NCBI GenBank assembly: GCA_021030915.1
Contig: JAGEMR010000027.1
Location: 248,001 to 312,000 of the forward strand
Length of the DNA stretch: 64,000 bases
Source of the DNA: Astrothelium macrocarpum
Lineage: Eukaryota > Ascomycota > Dothideomycetes > Trypetheliales > Trypetheliaceae
Direction of reading: 5' to 3'
Positions within the stretch are counted from its first letter, which is position 1, and each line of letters starts with the position of its first letter. The position numbers and the translations under genes are program-made. Shown here piece after piece: positions 44,204-55,985 of this stretch. The notes under the pieces are model-generated. The model searched no databases. It was given only the letters and a program-made list of their open reading frames with translations, and was not told the DNA's origin.

Positions 44204-47200
44204 ATGAATGGCACTACTGCCCCGGTGCAGTCTGCACCGGGCATGCCACAGCAGGGCTCCGTGCCCCTAGGGCCCCAAATTACGAGAGAACATGTCCAGC
44301 AGGCATTTCTTGTATGTCCTATCACAATCATTCTTTTGACCGCGCCTTCTCTAATATGTCTCCAGAAATACCAGCAAATGAAGCAGCAGGGCTTCTCCGA
44401 GACCGACCCAGAGTTCATCAAGCTGCGCAACCTGCTCGCCGCCGTTTCCCAGCAACAGAAATATCAGCAGCAAAAGGCTATGCACCAGAAGCAGCAGCAA
44501 GCTTTAGCGCAACAACAACAGCAACAACAACAACGGCAGCAACAGCCTCAACAACAGGCCAATCAGCAGTCCCAACAAAATGGAATCAACCAAAGCGCCA
44601 ATGGTTTCAAACCCACTCCGCAGCCAGCTACAGATGGCCAAAATATGCAAAATGGTCAATCTCAAAACAACACTGCTACCCCGCATGCTCAACCAGCCAC
44701 AACTACCAAACTTTCTGGCGGGTCACAACCCATGTTTACCCCTGACCAATTAAGCCAGCTGCGAAATCAGATCGCTGCATTCAAAACTTTGTCAAAGAAT
44801 TTGCCCATTCCTGAGATGCTTCAGGCACAACTCTTTCCTTCCCAGCAAGCAAAGAAAGCAGCAGCCTCTTCAGATCCTCTCGCAGCTGCCTCTCGCACCC
44901 TTGACGACGCGTCCAAAGCTGTGGCTGGCGGCGCAGTCCAACCCATCAAAGCAGACCAATCCGAAGAGACGCTCGAGCATCACGTCTTTCACTCCTTTAC
45001 GTCACCCTATGCAACGATACCCAAGTTTGTGAATTATTCTGATCACCGCTGGAGGCAGAGAAGGGATATAGTGCCTGGCCTTTTTCCTGTTGGAGTGGAC
45101 GTCGATCGTGCTCGCGAGGAGCGCGAAAACATTGTGTACAATCGTATCGTTGCGCGCAAAGCTGAGCTGGAAAAGATGAATGCGAACATTGCTTCTTGGG
45201 ATACCAGAAAGTCCATTACACCAGAAGACAATACGGATCTCAAATTGAAGGCCATCATCGAGTACAAGAAATTATGCTTGTTGCCAAAACAGAGGGCTCT
45301 GCGACAACAGATCGCCCGTGAAATAGTTCAGGCAGATAATTTGGCCATGACAGTAAACAGGTCCATGTATCGTCGTGTCAAGAAGCAGTCTCTACGCGAA
45401 GCACGCATCACAGAGAAGCTTGAGAAGCAGCAACGTGATGCGCGCGAGTCAAAGGAGAAGAAAAAGCATACGGATTTCCTTCGCGCCATTGTCACACATG
45501 CTCACGATGTCCAGAAGGAAGCCAGCAACCAACGCCAGAGAATGCAAAAGCTTGGTCGTGTCATGTTGTCCACTCACCAGACAATCGAAAAGGAAGAGCA
45601 AAAGCGAATTGAGAGGACTGCTAAACAACGTTTGCAAGCTTTGAAGGCCAACGATGAAGAGACATATCTCAAGCTGCTTGGACAAGCCAAAGACAGTCGT
45701 ATTTCGCATTTACTCAGCCAGACCAATGGCTTCTTGAAACAGCTGTCTGCTTCTGTGAGAGAGCAGCAACGTGGACTTGCAGAGCGATGGGGCGATAGAG
45801 ACCTTCCAGAAGAGGATTCCGAAGAAGAGGAGGATGACGAGGATGAGGAGGGTGGCGCAAGCAAAGTGGATTACTATGAAGTTGCTCATCGCATCAAAGA
45901 AGAAGTCAAGGAACAATCGTCAAACCTTGTTGGTGGCTCGCTCAAGGAATACCAACTCAAGGGCCTCCAATGGATGATATCCCTCTACAACAATAATCTG
46001 AATGGTATTCTTGCAGATGAAATGGGTCTCGGCAAAACGATTCAGACAATCAGTCTCATCACTTATCTCATCGAAAAGAAGCAACAAACTGGTCCCTATC
46101 TCGTTATTGTGCCGCTCAGTACACTCACCAATTGGAACAACGAGTTTGAGAAGTGGGCACCGTCAGTCAAGCGCATCGTTTACAAAGGTCCTCCCACCAC
46201 ACGCAAAGCCCAACAGCAACAAATCCGTTGGGGAAATTTCCAAGTCTTACTCACGACATACGAATTCATCATCAAGGATCGCCCAATCCTCAGCAAGGTC
46301 AAATGGGTTCACATGATTGTTGATGAAGGACATCGTATGAAGAACGCGGAATCCAAACTCAGTAGCACCATTACACAATACTACACCACGCGATATCGTC
46401 TCATTTTAACGGGTACACCTCTCCAAAACAATCTTCCAGAACTTTGGGCGCTTTTGAACTTTGTGCTTCCGACAATCTTCAAGTCAGTCAAGTCATTCGA
46501 TGAATGGTTCAACACGCCATTTGCAAATACTGGCGGTCAAGATAAGATGGAGCTTAGTGAAGAAGAGCAGTTGCTCGTAATTCGTCGTCTTCACAAGGTG
46601 CTCCGACCATTCTTGCTTCGTCGGCTGAAGAAGGATGTAGAGAAGGATCTCCCAGACAAACAAGAGCGTGTAATCAAGTGCAACTTTTCTGCTCTTCAGG
46701 CCAAACTCTACAAACAGCTAATGACAAATCAAAAGCTCACTGTTGGAGATGGTAAGGGTGGTAGGACTACAATGAAGGGTTTGAGCAATATGCTTATGCA
46801 ATTGCGAAAGCTTTGCAACCACCCTTTTGTTTTTGAAGAAGTCGAGGATCAAGTCAATCCGGGTCGAGGCAGTAACGATTTGCTCTGGCGAACAGCTGGT
46901 AAATTCGAGCTTTTGGACAGGATTCTTCCAAAATTCCATATCACGGGCCATCGAGTTCTTATGTTCTTTCAAATGACACAGATCATGAACATCATGGAAG
47001 ACTTTCTGCGGTTACGAGGCTTTCAATATTTGCGTCTTGATGGTTCCACCAAGGCAGACGACCGTTCGGAGCTACTCAAACAATTCAATGCCCCCGACTC
47101 ACCTTACTTTTGCTTCTTGCTCTCTACCCGTGCCGGTGGTCTCGGCCTTAATTTACAAACCGCCGATACTGTCATCATTTACGATTCGGATTGGAATCCC

Positions 47201-48589
47201 CATCAAGATTTACAAGCACAGGACCGTGCTCATCGTATCGGCCAGAAGAACGAAGTTCGTATTCTTCGCTTGATTACGTCAAATTCCGTTGAAGAAAAGA
47301 TTCTTGAGCGTGCCCAATTCAAACTGGACATGGATGGCAAAGTCATTCAGGCTGGTAAATTTGACAACAAATCCACCAATGAGGAGCGAGAGGCGATGCT
47401 CCGGGTTATGTTGGAATCTGCCGAGGCAGCCGATAATTTGGAGCAGGATGAGATGGATGACGATGATCTCAATATAATCATGATGCGTTCGGAAGACGAA
47501 TTGACAACCTTCCAATCGATTGATGCTGAGCGCGCAAGGACTGACAAGTACGGGCCTGGTCGCAAATACCCACGTTTGCTTGGCGAATCCGAACTTCCTG
47601 ACATCTATCTCCATGATGAAGCACCTGTCGTGGAACAAGTCGAAGAGATCTTTGGTCGCGGAGCACGAGAACGTACTCGGGTGAAATACGATGATGGGCT
47701 TACTGAAGAACAGTGGCTGGATGCCGTTGACAATGACGATGACACTATTGAAGAGGCTATTGCACGTAAGCAGGCTGCAAAGGACCGGCGCGCTGCGAAC
47801 AAGGAGAAGAAGACGCATGGACAGGCCGGCAGTACGCCTGCCGAGTCTCGCGAAAGCTCCGAAAGCCCTGCTCCCCAGCCAAGGAAACGTGGAAGAAAAC
47901 CAAAGGATGTGAACAAGCGTAAAGCTGACGAGGCTGCCTTGGACTCAGATACGCTCAGTGCTCCAGCAAAGAAGCGTGGCCGACAAGCGAAGATTATGGA
48001 AACGCTTTCAGTTGAAGATCGAACCACGCTTCAGAACATCCTTGACTCCGTGCATAATAGTCTCAATGATCTTGAGGAGACCAGCACTGATCCTGAGTTG
48101 CCCAATCGTGGGATCATTGATCCGTTCTTGGAATTGCCACCAAAGAATGATTACCCAGATTATTACATGATTATCAAAAACCCGATATGCATGGCGCAGG
48201 TTACAAGGAAGATCAATCGAAAGGAATATCAGAACCTCAAGCAATTTAGACAGGATGTCGGACTACTCTGCAATAATTGTCGCACCTATAATGAGGATGG
48301 GAGTGTACTGTATCAAGATGCAAATCTTATTGAGGTATGTAACTGTTGTGTACCAAGTGGCGTATGCATGCTTACCCATTTAAGGAAACGCTACTCAAGA
48401 AACTCCGCGAAGAGACGGAGAATCACCCCGAATTTGCTGATTTTGACGATCGCACGTCATCGGTAGCAGATGGTCGCTCTACTGCGCCCATCTCCAGTGT
48501 TGGAACACCATTAGCATCTGGTGGGATGAATTGTACGTCGCTGTATTTTTGTCCACCATCTACCTTCTCACACTAACCCCTGCTTAGAA
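44204..48589 (+). CDS. STH1: Snf2-family chromatin remodeller ATPase (Sth1/Snf2 type)
   Basis: This is the catalytic subunit of a SWI/SNF-class remodeller. Exons are 44204-44311, 44366-48334, 48385-48532 and the last two bases of the stop codon at 48588-48589, encoding 1,408 aa. In order: a QLQ-like start (about 30-60), a Gln run (about 85-105), an HSA region rich in Arg/Lys (about 357-415), SNF2_N with Walker A DEMGLGKT (about 586) and DEGHR (about 688), helicase C with LDGSTK, STRAGGLGLNLQ and AHRIGQ (about 927-994), a SnAC-like stretch (DKYGPGRKYPRLL), an AT-hook-like KRGRKPK, and a bromodomain (about 1248-1358) with the acetyl-lysine Asn in TYNEDG. The length and single bromodomain favour Sth1 (RSC) over the larger Snf2, but I cannot separate them firmly. 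The ATG chosen is the first in frame after a TTTTTCAG site. Confidence 0.93.
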
Positions 48590-49140
48590 TGAACTTCTTT
48601 CTTTGCAATGCGTCTGCGCCGAGATCCCCATAGCATAACATCTTTTAGAACCGGAGCAGTGAGGGGGGATTGGCTACTTGGGACACTTAGAGCGCAAAAT
48701 GATAAATATAGTTTTTTTTCCCCCTCACATTCATCTGAGACATGGGCACATGGTCCATGGTGCTGTGTTACACAGTGCAACTCTGGAAAATGGAGGGGTC
48801 GATATTCAGTGCGAAGTGCATCACAGGCACAATGGAGGATCAAGCGTGCAATGATTGATTGCTGAGCTGGATTGTTTCTTCCAGCACAGGATTGCTGGCA
48901 AGTATGTCTTTCGATATTCATGTATTGTATTCTACGCAGACAGAAGAACCAAAGCCAATTCGATGAGCTTTTGAAAACATTCAAGTCCTCCTAAACTGTT
49001 CTAATGACTCATGTGAACATTGACTATTATGGTAGGTTTGGGATGTCTTGTAGGACCAATTACCCTTTCTCGATGTAAGAACTTTTGGCTTTTTGTCACC
49101 GGTGTATCCAGTACTTTGCCCCCCAAAAAAATTAAATCAT
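48590..49140. other. 3' intergenic region between convergent STH1-like gene and HIS6
   Basis: No coding frame is supported; it probably holds the 3' UTRs of both convergent genes. Confidence 0.45.
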
Positions 49141-50153
49141 TTATTGTTCAGTGTTTATCACATGCTCCGCCTGCTGCCTCTGATTCCATTCCACACACTC
49201 CTCAAATTTTACACCCTTTCCTCCAAAGATATCTAACGCACTTCCAATCGTCAGATCTACACGTCCACCACTCAACCTCTTTACCGTCTCCAAATCTTCA
49301 ATGCTACGGCCTCCGCCAGCATAGGTTACTGCAAGGGCGTGCTCGGCTGGGAGAGAGGCAGTCCACTCAGCGAGCCGTGATACAAGTTCATGGTCAATGC
49401 CAGCTTGCAGACCTTCATGATCTGCAGCGTGGACAAGGAGTTCCGAGCAGTATGGGGCGAGGAGATGGATGGATTCTAGTGCAGATGTCGTTAGTCAACA
49501 TAATCCCACTGGGATGACAGCATGACAGAACGAAAGCTCTCACCTTCATTAACCTCCATATCCGTCAACCTCGTCCATTTATCCATCGCCACAATCCACT
49601 TCTCCCCCAGCCTCTTACAACTCACATCCACCACCAACCTCTCCCTCTCACCCCCAAGCGCCTCCACCACCGCTTCCAACCTCTCCCGCGAAAACCGTCC
49701 CGACGGAAACAGGTACGACGTCACAATCACCTACTATTCCCCATCAATCAGCCCTCCTCACTCCGGCCTCCCCCTTTCCATCCTCTCCCAGCAAACAATA
49801 CGCACCTTCTCCGCCCCCTCCCCCATCCACGCCATCGCATTCCCCTCATCCACTCCCCCCCCAACCTGCAACCCGCCCGGCCACTCCCCCAGCGCCTCTC
49901 GCGCCACCTCGTCGTTCCCGGCGCCCAGCTTGATCACATGGCCGCCGCGCAGGCCGCGCTCGCGGTACAGCCGCGCGTAGTGCGCCGCGGGCAGCGCGGA
50001 CACGAAGTTTTCCGTCGGCTGCTGCTGCTGCTTGGCCGAGCTGGCGGTGGCGATGGCGGCAGATCTGGATGCAGGGGTAGGTTGGAGCGTGCTGCCGACG
50101 ATTTGCTTGACCCGTCCGGCGTGGAGGTCGATGCACGGTCGGAAGAGGGTCAT
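49141..50153 (-). CDS. HIS6: ProFAR isomerase (histidine biosynthesis, HisA type)
   Basis: 1-(5-phosphoribosyl)-5-[(5-phosphoribosylamino)methylideneamino]imidazole-4-carboxamide isomerase is the fourth step of histidine synthesis, cytosolic, a TIM barrel. Exons are 50153-49806, 49730-49544 and 49475-49141, encoding 289 aa, somewhat longer than the 261 of yeast His6. The N-terminus FRPCIDLHAGRVKQIVGSTL carries the first catalytic Asp and the phosphate-strand pattern. An Ala/Gln-rich insertion (about 25-48) explains the extra length. LQVGGGV, WTRLTDMEVNE, LVHAADHEGLQAGID (second catalytic Asp region), TYAGGGRSIEDLE and LTIGSALDIFGG are the expected barrel motifs. The first intron starts GTGCGT. 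It is convergent with the remodeller gene and divergent from the Faf1-like gene. Exon 1 lies in a GC-rich skewed island. Confidence 0.92.
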
Positions 50154-51056
50154 TGTTGGGGGGGCGGGTGGATTGAGGGACCGAGCGAGCGAGCGAGAGA
50201 GCGAGGTTTTTTGGTTGGATGTGGGGCGGTGGGATGGTGATTGGGACGGGTGGGTTGGTGGGTGCTTACGTATGTCGGTATGTATGTATGTCTTGGATGG
50301 GAGGTTTGGAAGGTGCTTTGGCGATGTTTTGGTGCCGAGTTCAGCTCGGGTATTTTAGCTTTTTTGCCTGATTCTCTTCGTTTTGCTCTGATTAACAATT
50401 CCGCGTTCTAGTCTCTGCTCTGTTATGCGGCATTTTGTAAAACTCTTCTTTTGTTTTTTGCGGTGTGAAAAGGGACGTTAGGCATGGAAGTGGGGTGGTG
50501 GGCATGCTCGGACGAGGCTTACGGAATCCGGTGGAGCGGAAGGCGGTGAGGCCATTTCTGCCGTTCGAGCTGCGCTGAAGTCGGGCTTGCTATGAGGTCG
50601 CAGCACTGAAGCTTTAGAATTGAATATCTCAACGACGAGAGGTGATAATCAAAATCCGATAGCATCTTCGTAATCAGCAATAAGACCGCCTTCTTTTGAC
50701 CTGAGGCATGTCTTTGGAACCGATGTTGACGATTTCCAAGTTGAGGTCTGGACGAAAAGCCCAAACTTCAACCCTTCCGCACCGGCCAAACTTCCAATTT
50801 GCAGACTTTATTCCACCTGAATTCAAAATCGGGTGTCAGTGAGAGCTTAAGTCTCGGAGGATTTTATTTTCCATAGCGTCGTTGATGAGAAACTCGGATT
50901 TTGCTTGTTTTCGAGGGTATTTCCTAATCGGGAAACGCCCGAGTTTAAGGTCTGCTCGAAGTTGGAGGAGCGGCAGAATCCCGTCACCGCCTTTTCGTCC
51001 AAGGTGCCATAGATACAGGAACAACTTTTTTTTGTTTCTCCTTAGAATGATATGTA
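50154..51056. promoter_or_regulatory. Divergent upstream region, HIS6 and Faf1-like gene
   Basis: 0.9 kb without a gene. The HIS6-proximal 150 bases are strongly G/T-rich on the + strand with tandem GTATGT/GGGTGG-like motifs (50230-50300). No clear TGACTC-type amino-acid-control site was found by eye. Confidence 0.4.
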
Positions 51057-51975
51057 ATGGCCATAACCCTAGGCAAACGGAAGCGCAAAGAGCACACAGA
51101 AGAGCGGAAAGAAGTATTAATCGAAAATTCAGAAGACAGTGCGTCGGACACAGACCAAGGTGTCCAAGCAGTCTTCCGTCGCGTCTTTGAAGCTCGATTT
51201 CAACCGCTAGAAGGACACAAGGTATCAAAGTGCAAAAAATCTGCGGACATTGGGGACGAAGAGCAAGGTAGTGAGACAGACTGGGATGGTATTAATTCCG
51301 AAGATGATACAAGGAATATTCAAGTTGTTGAGTATTCTGAATATCGAGGAGAGGAGAACGAAGATGAATTATCGAAACGAGAGCTGAAGTCTTTCATGGT
51401 AATATCTACATCGGATCGTCTGACCATTTCTATGTACTAATTAGATATATGTATCGTAGTCTTCGAAACCGCCTACAAGTACAACAAAAACAACCAACAA
51501 CACTCAAGGCAAATCTCTTGACAGAGATTCAGATGAGGAAGCTGAGGCCGCGAATCTCAAAAACGATCTTGCACTTCAGCGTCTCCTCAAAGAATCTCAC
51601 CTCCTCGATGCTTCCTCACGCTCGCTCTCCCTCGACAAAACCAACCGCCACAAAGTCCTCGACCTTCGACTCGCATCGCTCGGTGCAAAGAAGTCCGCAC
51701 TCGCTCAGAACAAAATGCCTATGGCTCACCGCAAAGGCATCATAGCCAAAGCTCAACAGCGTGAAGGCAAGCGACGCAAAGAAGCACAAGAGAACGGCAT
51801 CATACTAGAGAACGCGGCCAAGACAAAGGACAAAGGAAAGAAAAGGGAACGCGGTGTCGGCGCACCCAGCGTTGGCTCTTTCCGCGGAGGAACACTACAA
51901 CTCAGCAAACGCGATGTCGCGAGCATCCACGGCACAAGCAGAAAAAGCAATGGCAGGAGACGGCACAAAGGTTGA
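51057..51975 (+). CDS. FAF1: Faf1-like 40S ribosome assembly factor
   Basis: Exons are 51057-51398 and 51460-51975, encoding 285 aa. The protein is highly charged: a basic start (LGKRKRKEHTEERKE), an acidic middle (EDSASDTDQG, DEEQGSETDWDG, SEDD), a helical Leu-rich block (LQRLLKESHLLD, HKVLDLRLASLGAKK) and a basic end with KDKGKKRERG and SVGSFRGGTLQLSKRDVASI. The last block, a Gly-rich turn followed by L.LSK.D, matches the pattern of the Faf1/C1orf131 family, which acts in nucleolar pre-40S assembly. The intron is 61 nt with a CTAAT-like branch site. The start has a pyrimidine-rich leader. The family assignment rests mainly on the C-terminal block, so it is moderate. Confidence 0.72.
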
Positions 51976-54900
51976 CAGGGCGTATGACGTGGAGGGTGTT
52001 TTGTTTACCTTACGCGAGTGACTGGCCCCCAAGTTGATTCGCCCGAGTCTATTGTTTGGGCTGCATGGCACTGAATCATTGACGTGAGTCTGTTTGAGGT
52101 GTGGAGTCCTTCGTCGTCACCCACGGAAGAGACCACGAGAGCGACGGAAGCGATGTCTGTCGGCCCGTCTGGTCCCGGGAGATTTGAGAGCCGACTTGAA
52201 TCAGACCGGAAGGGAAAAGGTGGGTCTCAAGATTGAGATTCTAGAAGAGATGCCCTGACTCGCAGCGCTTCATTTTTGCGTGGCCGGAAAGATGGAAGAG
52301 ATGGGCCCTGGTGGAGCCGCATGTGTGATGCATGCGGGTTTTTTGATCTTGGCCACGCAGCCGTTACCATGTTGATCTCTGCAATGCAAGAGATGCATAT
52401 ATCTTGGGATGAAAATCGTGCCCAATTTGACATGAGCTTTGCTTGTGAGACGTTTCTGATAGTTTGGGATGTCATCACCTTCCATGTGGCCAAAAACTTA
52501 AGATAAAGTTTTTTAGGCCGGGCTCTATTCTGTTTGGCTTGTGGGGAGGTCCTCTGACGGGGAACAGACCGTCAGACCGTCAGACCGTTTCTACGGACAC
52601 GCAGGAAGATATTCCGTCTAGTGCGCATTGAGGACAATCTGGGGTCTTGCTTGGAACCGTGGCGATCAGAACAGATGTCAATCCAGCAGATGCCCGTTTC
52701 TACGGAACTCATGCATCTTGCTCACAGGTTGCACCGTGCAGTCGAGGATTTTTGAAGAAACCTTGGAAAAGGGGTGACAGAGTCAGTGAAGAGAACTATT
52801 GTTTTATCCACCAGGATCTCAAGCCCCCGTACAAAATTTCCTCAATTCTAGACTCGCGTTCATCTCTCCCATGGGATTCTCATCATCTACTGAGCTAGGC
52901 TCAATACGAATTGAACTTTGGTAGTCGCGTAGGAAATTGCATTTAGGGACGGACTTGATCACTGGAACACTTGATGGAAATCATCTTAGCGAGCGAGCCA
53001 ATGTTTCGAATTTAGTGCTTCAGACTGATGGATAGCCTGAAATCGGCACTTGATGTATCAGTCTATAGGCTTGAAGGGGGCAAGCCGGATCTTTTTCCGC
53101 TTTGGAATCGATCGCCGAGCGTTTTTAGGCTCACCGCACAGACACGCTCTAAGTCTTGTTGAACCTTGGGTGCGTTGTTTGTACACTTGGCCATCTTTGA
53201 TGTGGACTGAAGTGGATTCGCATCATCTTTGCATTTTTGGAATGGTATGCGGCTCTCGTCAGCGAGGCTGGCGCCGGGTAAAATCGCCTATCGCTCTAAG
53301 AGTTTCAACGCCCGCAAAAGGGGCCATTGCTATTATTAATTCAGTAATGTTACACAGATCCTCAGCCGCGACCACTAAAGCTTAGGAAAGAAAAAAAGCG
53401 ACGAGAGGCCGAGCGAACTAAATGAGGAGAGTGCTATCCCAAAGCAATATGACTGGATTCTTCTTTTGCAGAATTGCCAACAGAAACAGAGTAGTTATTC
53501 TCAGTACAGAGCACGTAAGACTGCCAAGATGTGTCCAGTCTTGCTATCCCTGTGCTTGGGACTGATTGGCGAATTTTGTTTACGGTGTGATGGGAGACAG
53601 AGTCAGATGCGCGCGCCAAGATTTCCAACACACTTGACTTTCACAGCAGAATCACCAATAGCTATAATCAAAAGTGTCGCAGGATAGTTTCTCTGGGAGT
53701 GTTTTATGCTCCTTGGCCTACCATTTGGTGTATGCTGTGCCGTCACTCATGCAGGTACTGCAGATGCAATCAACCCCGTACTTGGTTGGTGATTGGTGCG
53801 TTGCAGTCCAAGCGTGACGCTCGATTTGGCGCGCCACGAAGCATTGGCTTGGAGCTCTTCCAGAATAGCGTGCGCCCAAATCGTATCAATTGGAATGGAT
53901 CATCAGAGCATAAATCCTCTTTGGCTTGCACGGCCGCAATGCTTCAATGTGGTATTACCGTCTGGCCGTGTGGCTTTGCAAAGCCTGGTGGGGTCAGTCC
54001 CTGGGGCGATTGCCAAAGGGTTAGCGTGGACCAGTGCGATCGCACCGAGTTGCCTGGCAAGCCAAAAGACGACTGCCAGGTTTCAGAAGCATCCCAAGTC
54101 CTTCTAGAGCCATCTAACTGGGTTTCAGACGGATCAAGCGAGGTTGGCACGTCCCTCTTCTTTGCCCGTACCTGCAGGAGACCTCAGTGTGGACCCATGG
54201 CCCTATGTGATGGAGATGCTGGCTGTTTCCCCGTCTATCCAAGGAGAATTATACCGGGTGGGCTGGGCGGATTTTGGAAACGGCAAGTCTAGCGCGTCGA
54301 GCACCGCTGTGGCTCTTTGAGGGTCAATCAAACATTCCAATCGAGATTTTGGGCGATGGCTGGTACAGTTCAAACACCGCGTCGATCGAAGGATCTCTTG
54401 ATTGGGCAAGTGGCACACTCTGACTTTCCGGTCGTCATCACTGACCCAGTTGGTAGAAAGGCATGAAAAAGCATGCAAAAAACCAAGACATTGCAGCAGG
54501 CAGCGTTGTTGTTGCTTCGATGAGATCGAGCATGACTAAGGGTGCGTTGCCAACAACGGCTATAGATGTCACAATGTACTAAAGCTTTTCGCCTGCAAAG
54601 CTGTGCTGATCTAATTGATGCGCTTCGTCCCGTAAACAGCTCTGAAAGGTAACGATCTTTTGGTGGTGGTGTGAGGGCATGATGATTCGCCATCCTCCAC
54701 GATCCAACTCTTGGCCCGCTGCCAGCTTGGGTTCCTTGCGTAATCATTTCTCCATGTGCGTGCGGACGCAGCCGAAGTTTGGCTACAAATGGACACATGA
54801 CGGCTGATCGGCTCACCAAATGTTCCATAAAAAGTGTGTCGACTCGTTCCTTCACACTGCATGCGAGTGATAGCTCTACCGGCCTGACACAATAGCCGTG

Positions 54901-55985
54901 TTGACCATCGGCCGTAGATACGAAGTCGAGAGAGACGATCACGGCCTTTGACGCATGCAAGCCGAAGCGGTGATGGGGCCTACATAGACGAAATTTCCAG
55001 CGTCAACAGTCCCGAGCGAGTGAGCGAGTGAGCATGCGGCTACTGCCCCGGCCATGGTGTCGGTCACTCGACGGGCTAGCAAAGCATGGAGAAGCGCCCA
55101 CGGTCGGCGGCATCAGTAGCCAGCCAGCGCAGGCCGGGGGCCTCTGCACTCTGGGTATGTGCTAACGTGCTGGGGAGCGGGAAGTCAGTGAGGCCTGGCC
55201 TCTGAGATACATCTTCGCGCCGAATGCCCGAGACTCCTCTCCGTGCCTGGCCAGCCAGTCCGCAGGCTGAGTACCTACCGCTCCAGCGCTCAGCACACAA
55301 CAGGGCGAAGCTGCATCAACAGTGAGGGCCGAAGCAGTAGGCGTACCTGCCCATCACGGGATGCTTTTTCGCGCTCTTCCGCCAACGCGAGGGTGGTGGC
55401 CGCGGTGATGCAGAGGAGCGGCCCATGTGCATTGCGGCGAATCAGGGCGCGCGGTGGCCGTGATGGTGCAGGTGGGTCCGAATGGTGGACGACTCGGACG
55501 TGGCCACGGCTGAGAGCGTCTGACTGGGTGCCATGGCTGCACGGGCTCCTTGGGGGTTGATACATAGCGCGCCCTCTTCCCTGCCGGCCAGAGTGGTTTC
55601 AGGTTTCTCGCTCTCCCGCCCTAGGTCCCATCGTCTCTCCCCGACCTCCAGGCTCAAACCTGCCTCAGCCTTCGACTCTAAAACTGCCGCTTGCTGCCCA
55701 TGCCCAGCGTTTTGCCCGTTGCATCACCCTCTGCTTCACCTCTCCTCTGCTTCCACTCCCCACTCGTCGACGAGACTGTTTAGAGGCAGGCCCTCGACAC
55801 TTTGCGCTTCTCACTTCCGCCAGCCCTCAAACAGTCGCGACTGCGGCTTCCATTCGCTTTGTGCTTCAAAAGCTTTTCAGTGCAAAGCTCGGCAGGACCC
55901 GGCGAGCCTTTTCATTTCGTTTCTTAGACTTGACATCTAAATCGCCTCGGCCAACGAGTCCTGAAGCAATTTGCTGGTCGGCGAC
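51976..55985. other. 4 kb gene-free upstream region of STE12
   Basis: This is the longest gap in the window. Frames of up to about 197 codons occur on both strands but show no domains, no splice logic and Cys/Trp/Arg-rich compositions typical of translated non-coding DNA. It holds three tandem copies of CAGACCGT (52565-52588) and a 13-base direct repeat (52585-52597 and 52694-52706). The segment 55560-55960 is C/T-rich, as expected of a long STE12 5' leader. An unrecognised gene or non-coding RNA is possible. Confidence 0.4.
52565..52588. repeat. Three tandem copies of an 8-base unit (CAGACCGT)
   Basis: Three perfect adjacent copies in the non-coding region far upstream of STE12. The sequence following the last copy (CCGTTTCTACGGA) recurs once about 100 bases downstream. 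Confidence 0.85.

Noticed and set aside
53699..54292. 197-codon plus-strand open frame
   Set aside because: It is rich in Cys, Trp, Arg and Gly, has no domain and no matching splice pattern, and overlaps a similarly long frame on the other strand; this looks like chance openness of GC-rich DNA.
54370..54960. 196-codon minus-strand open frame
   Set aside because: Composition and lack of motifs resemble translated non-coding sequence; no homologous pattern was recognised.
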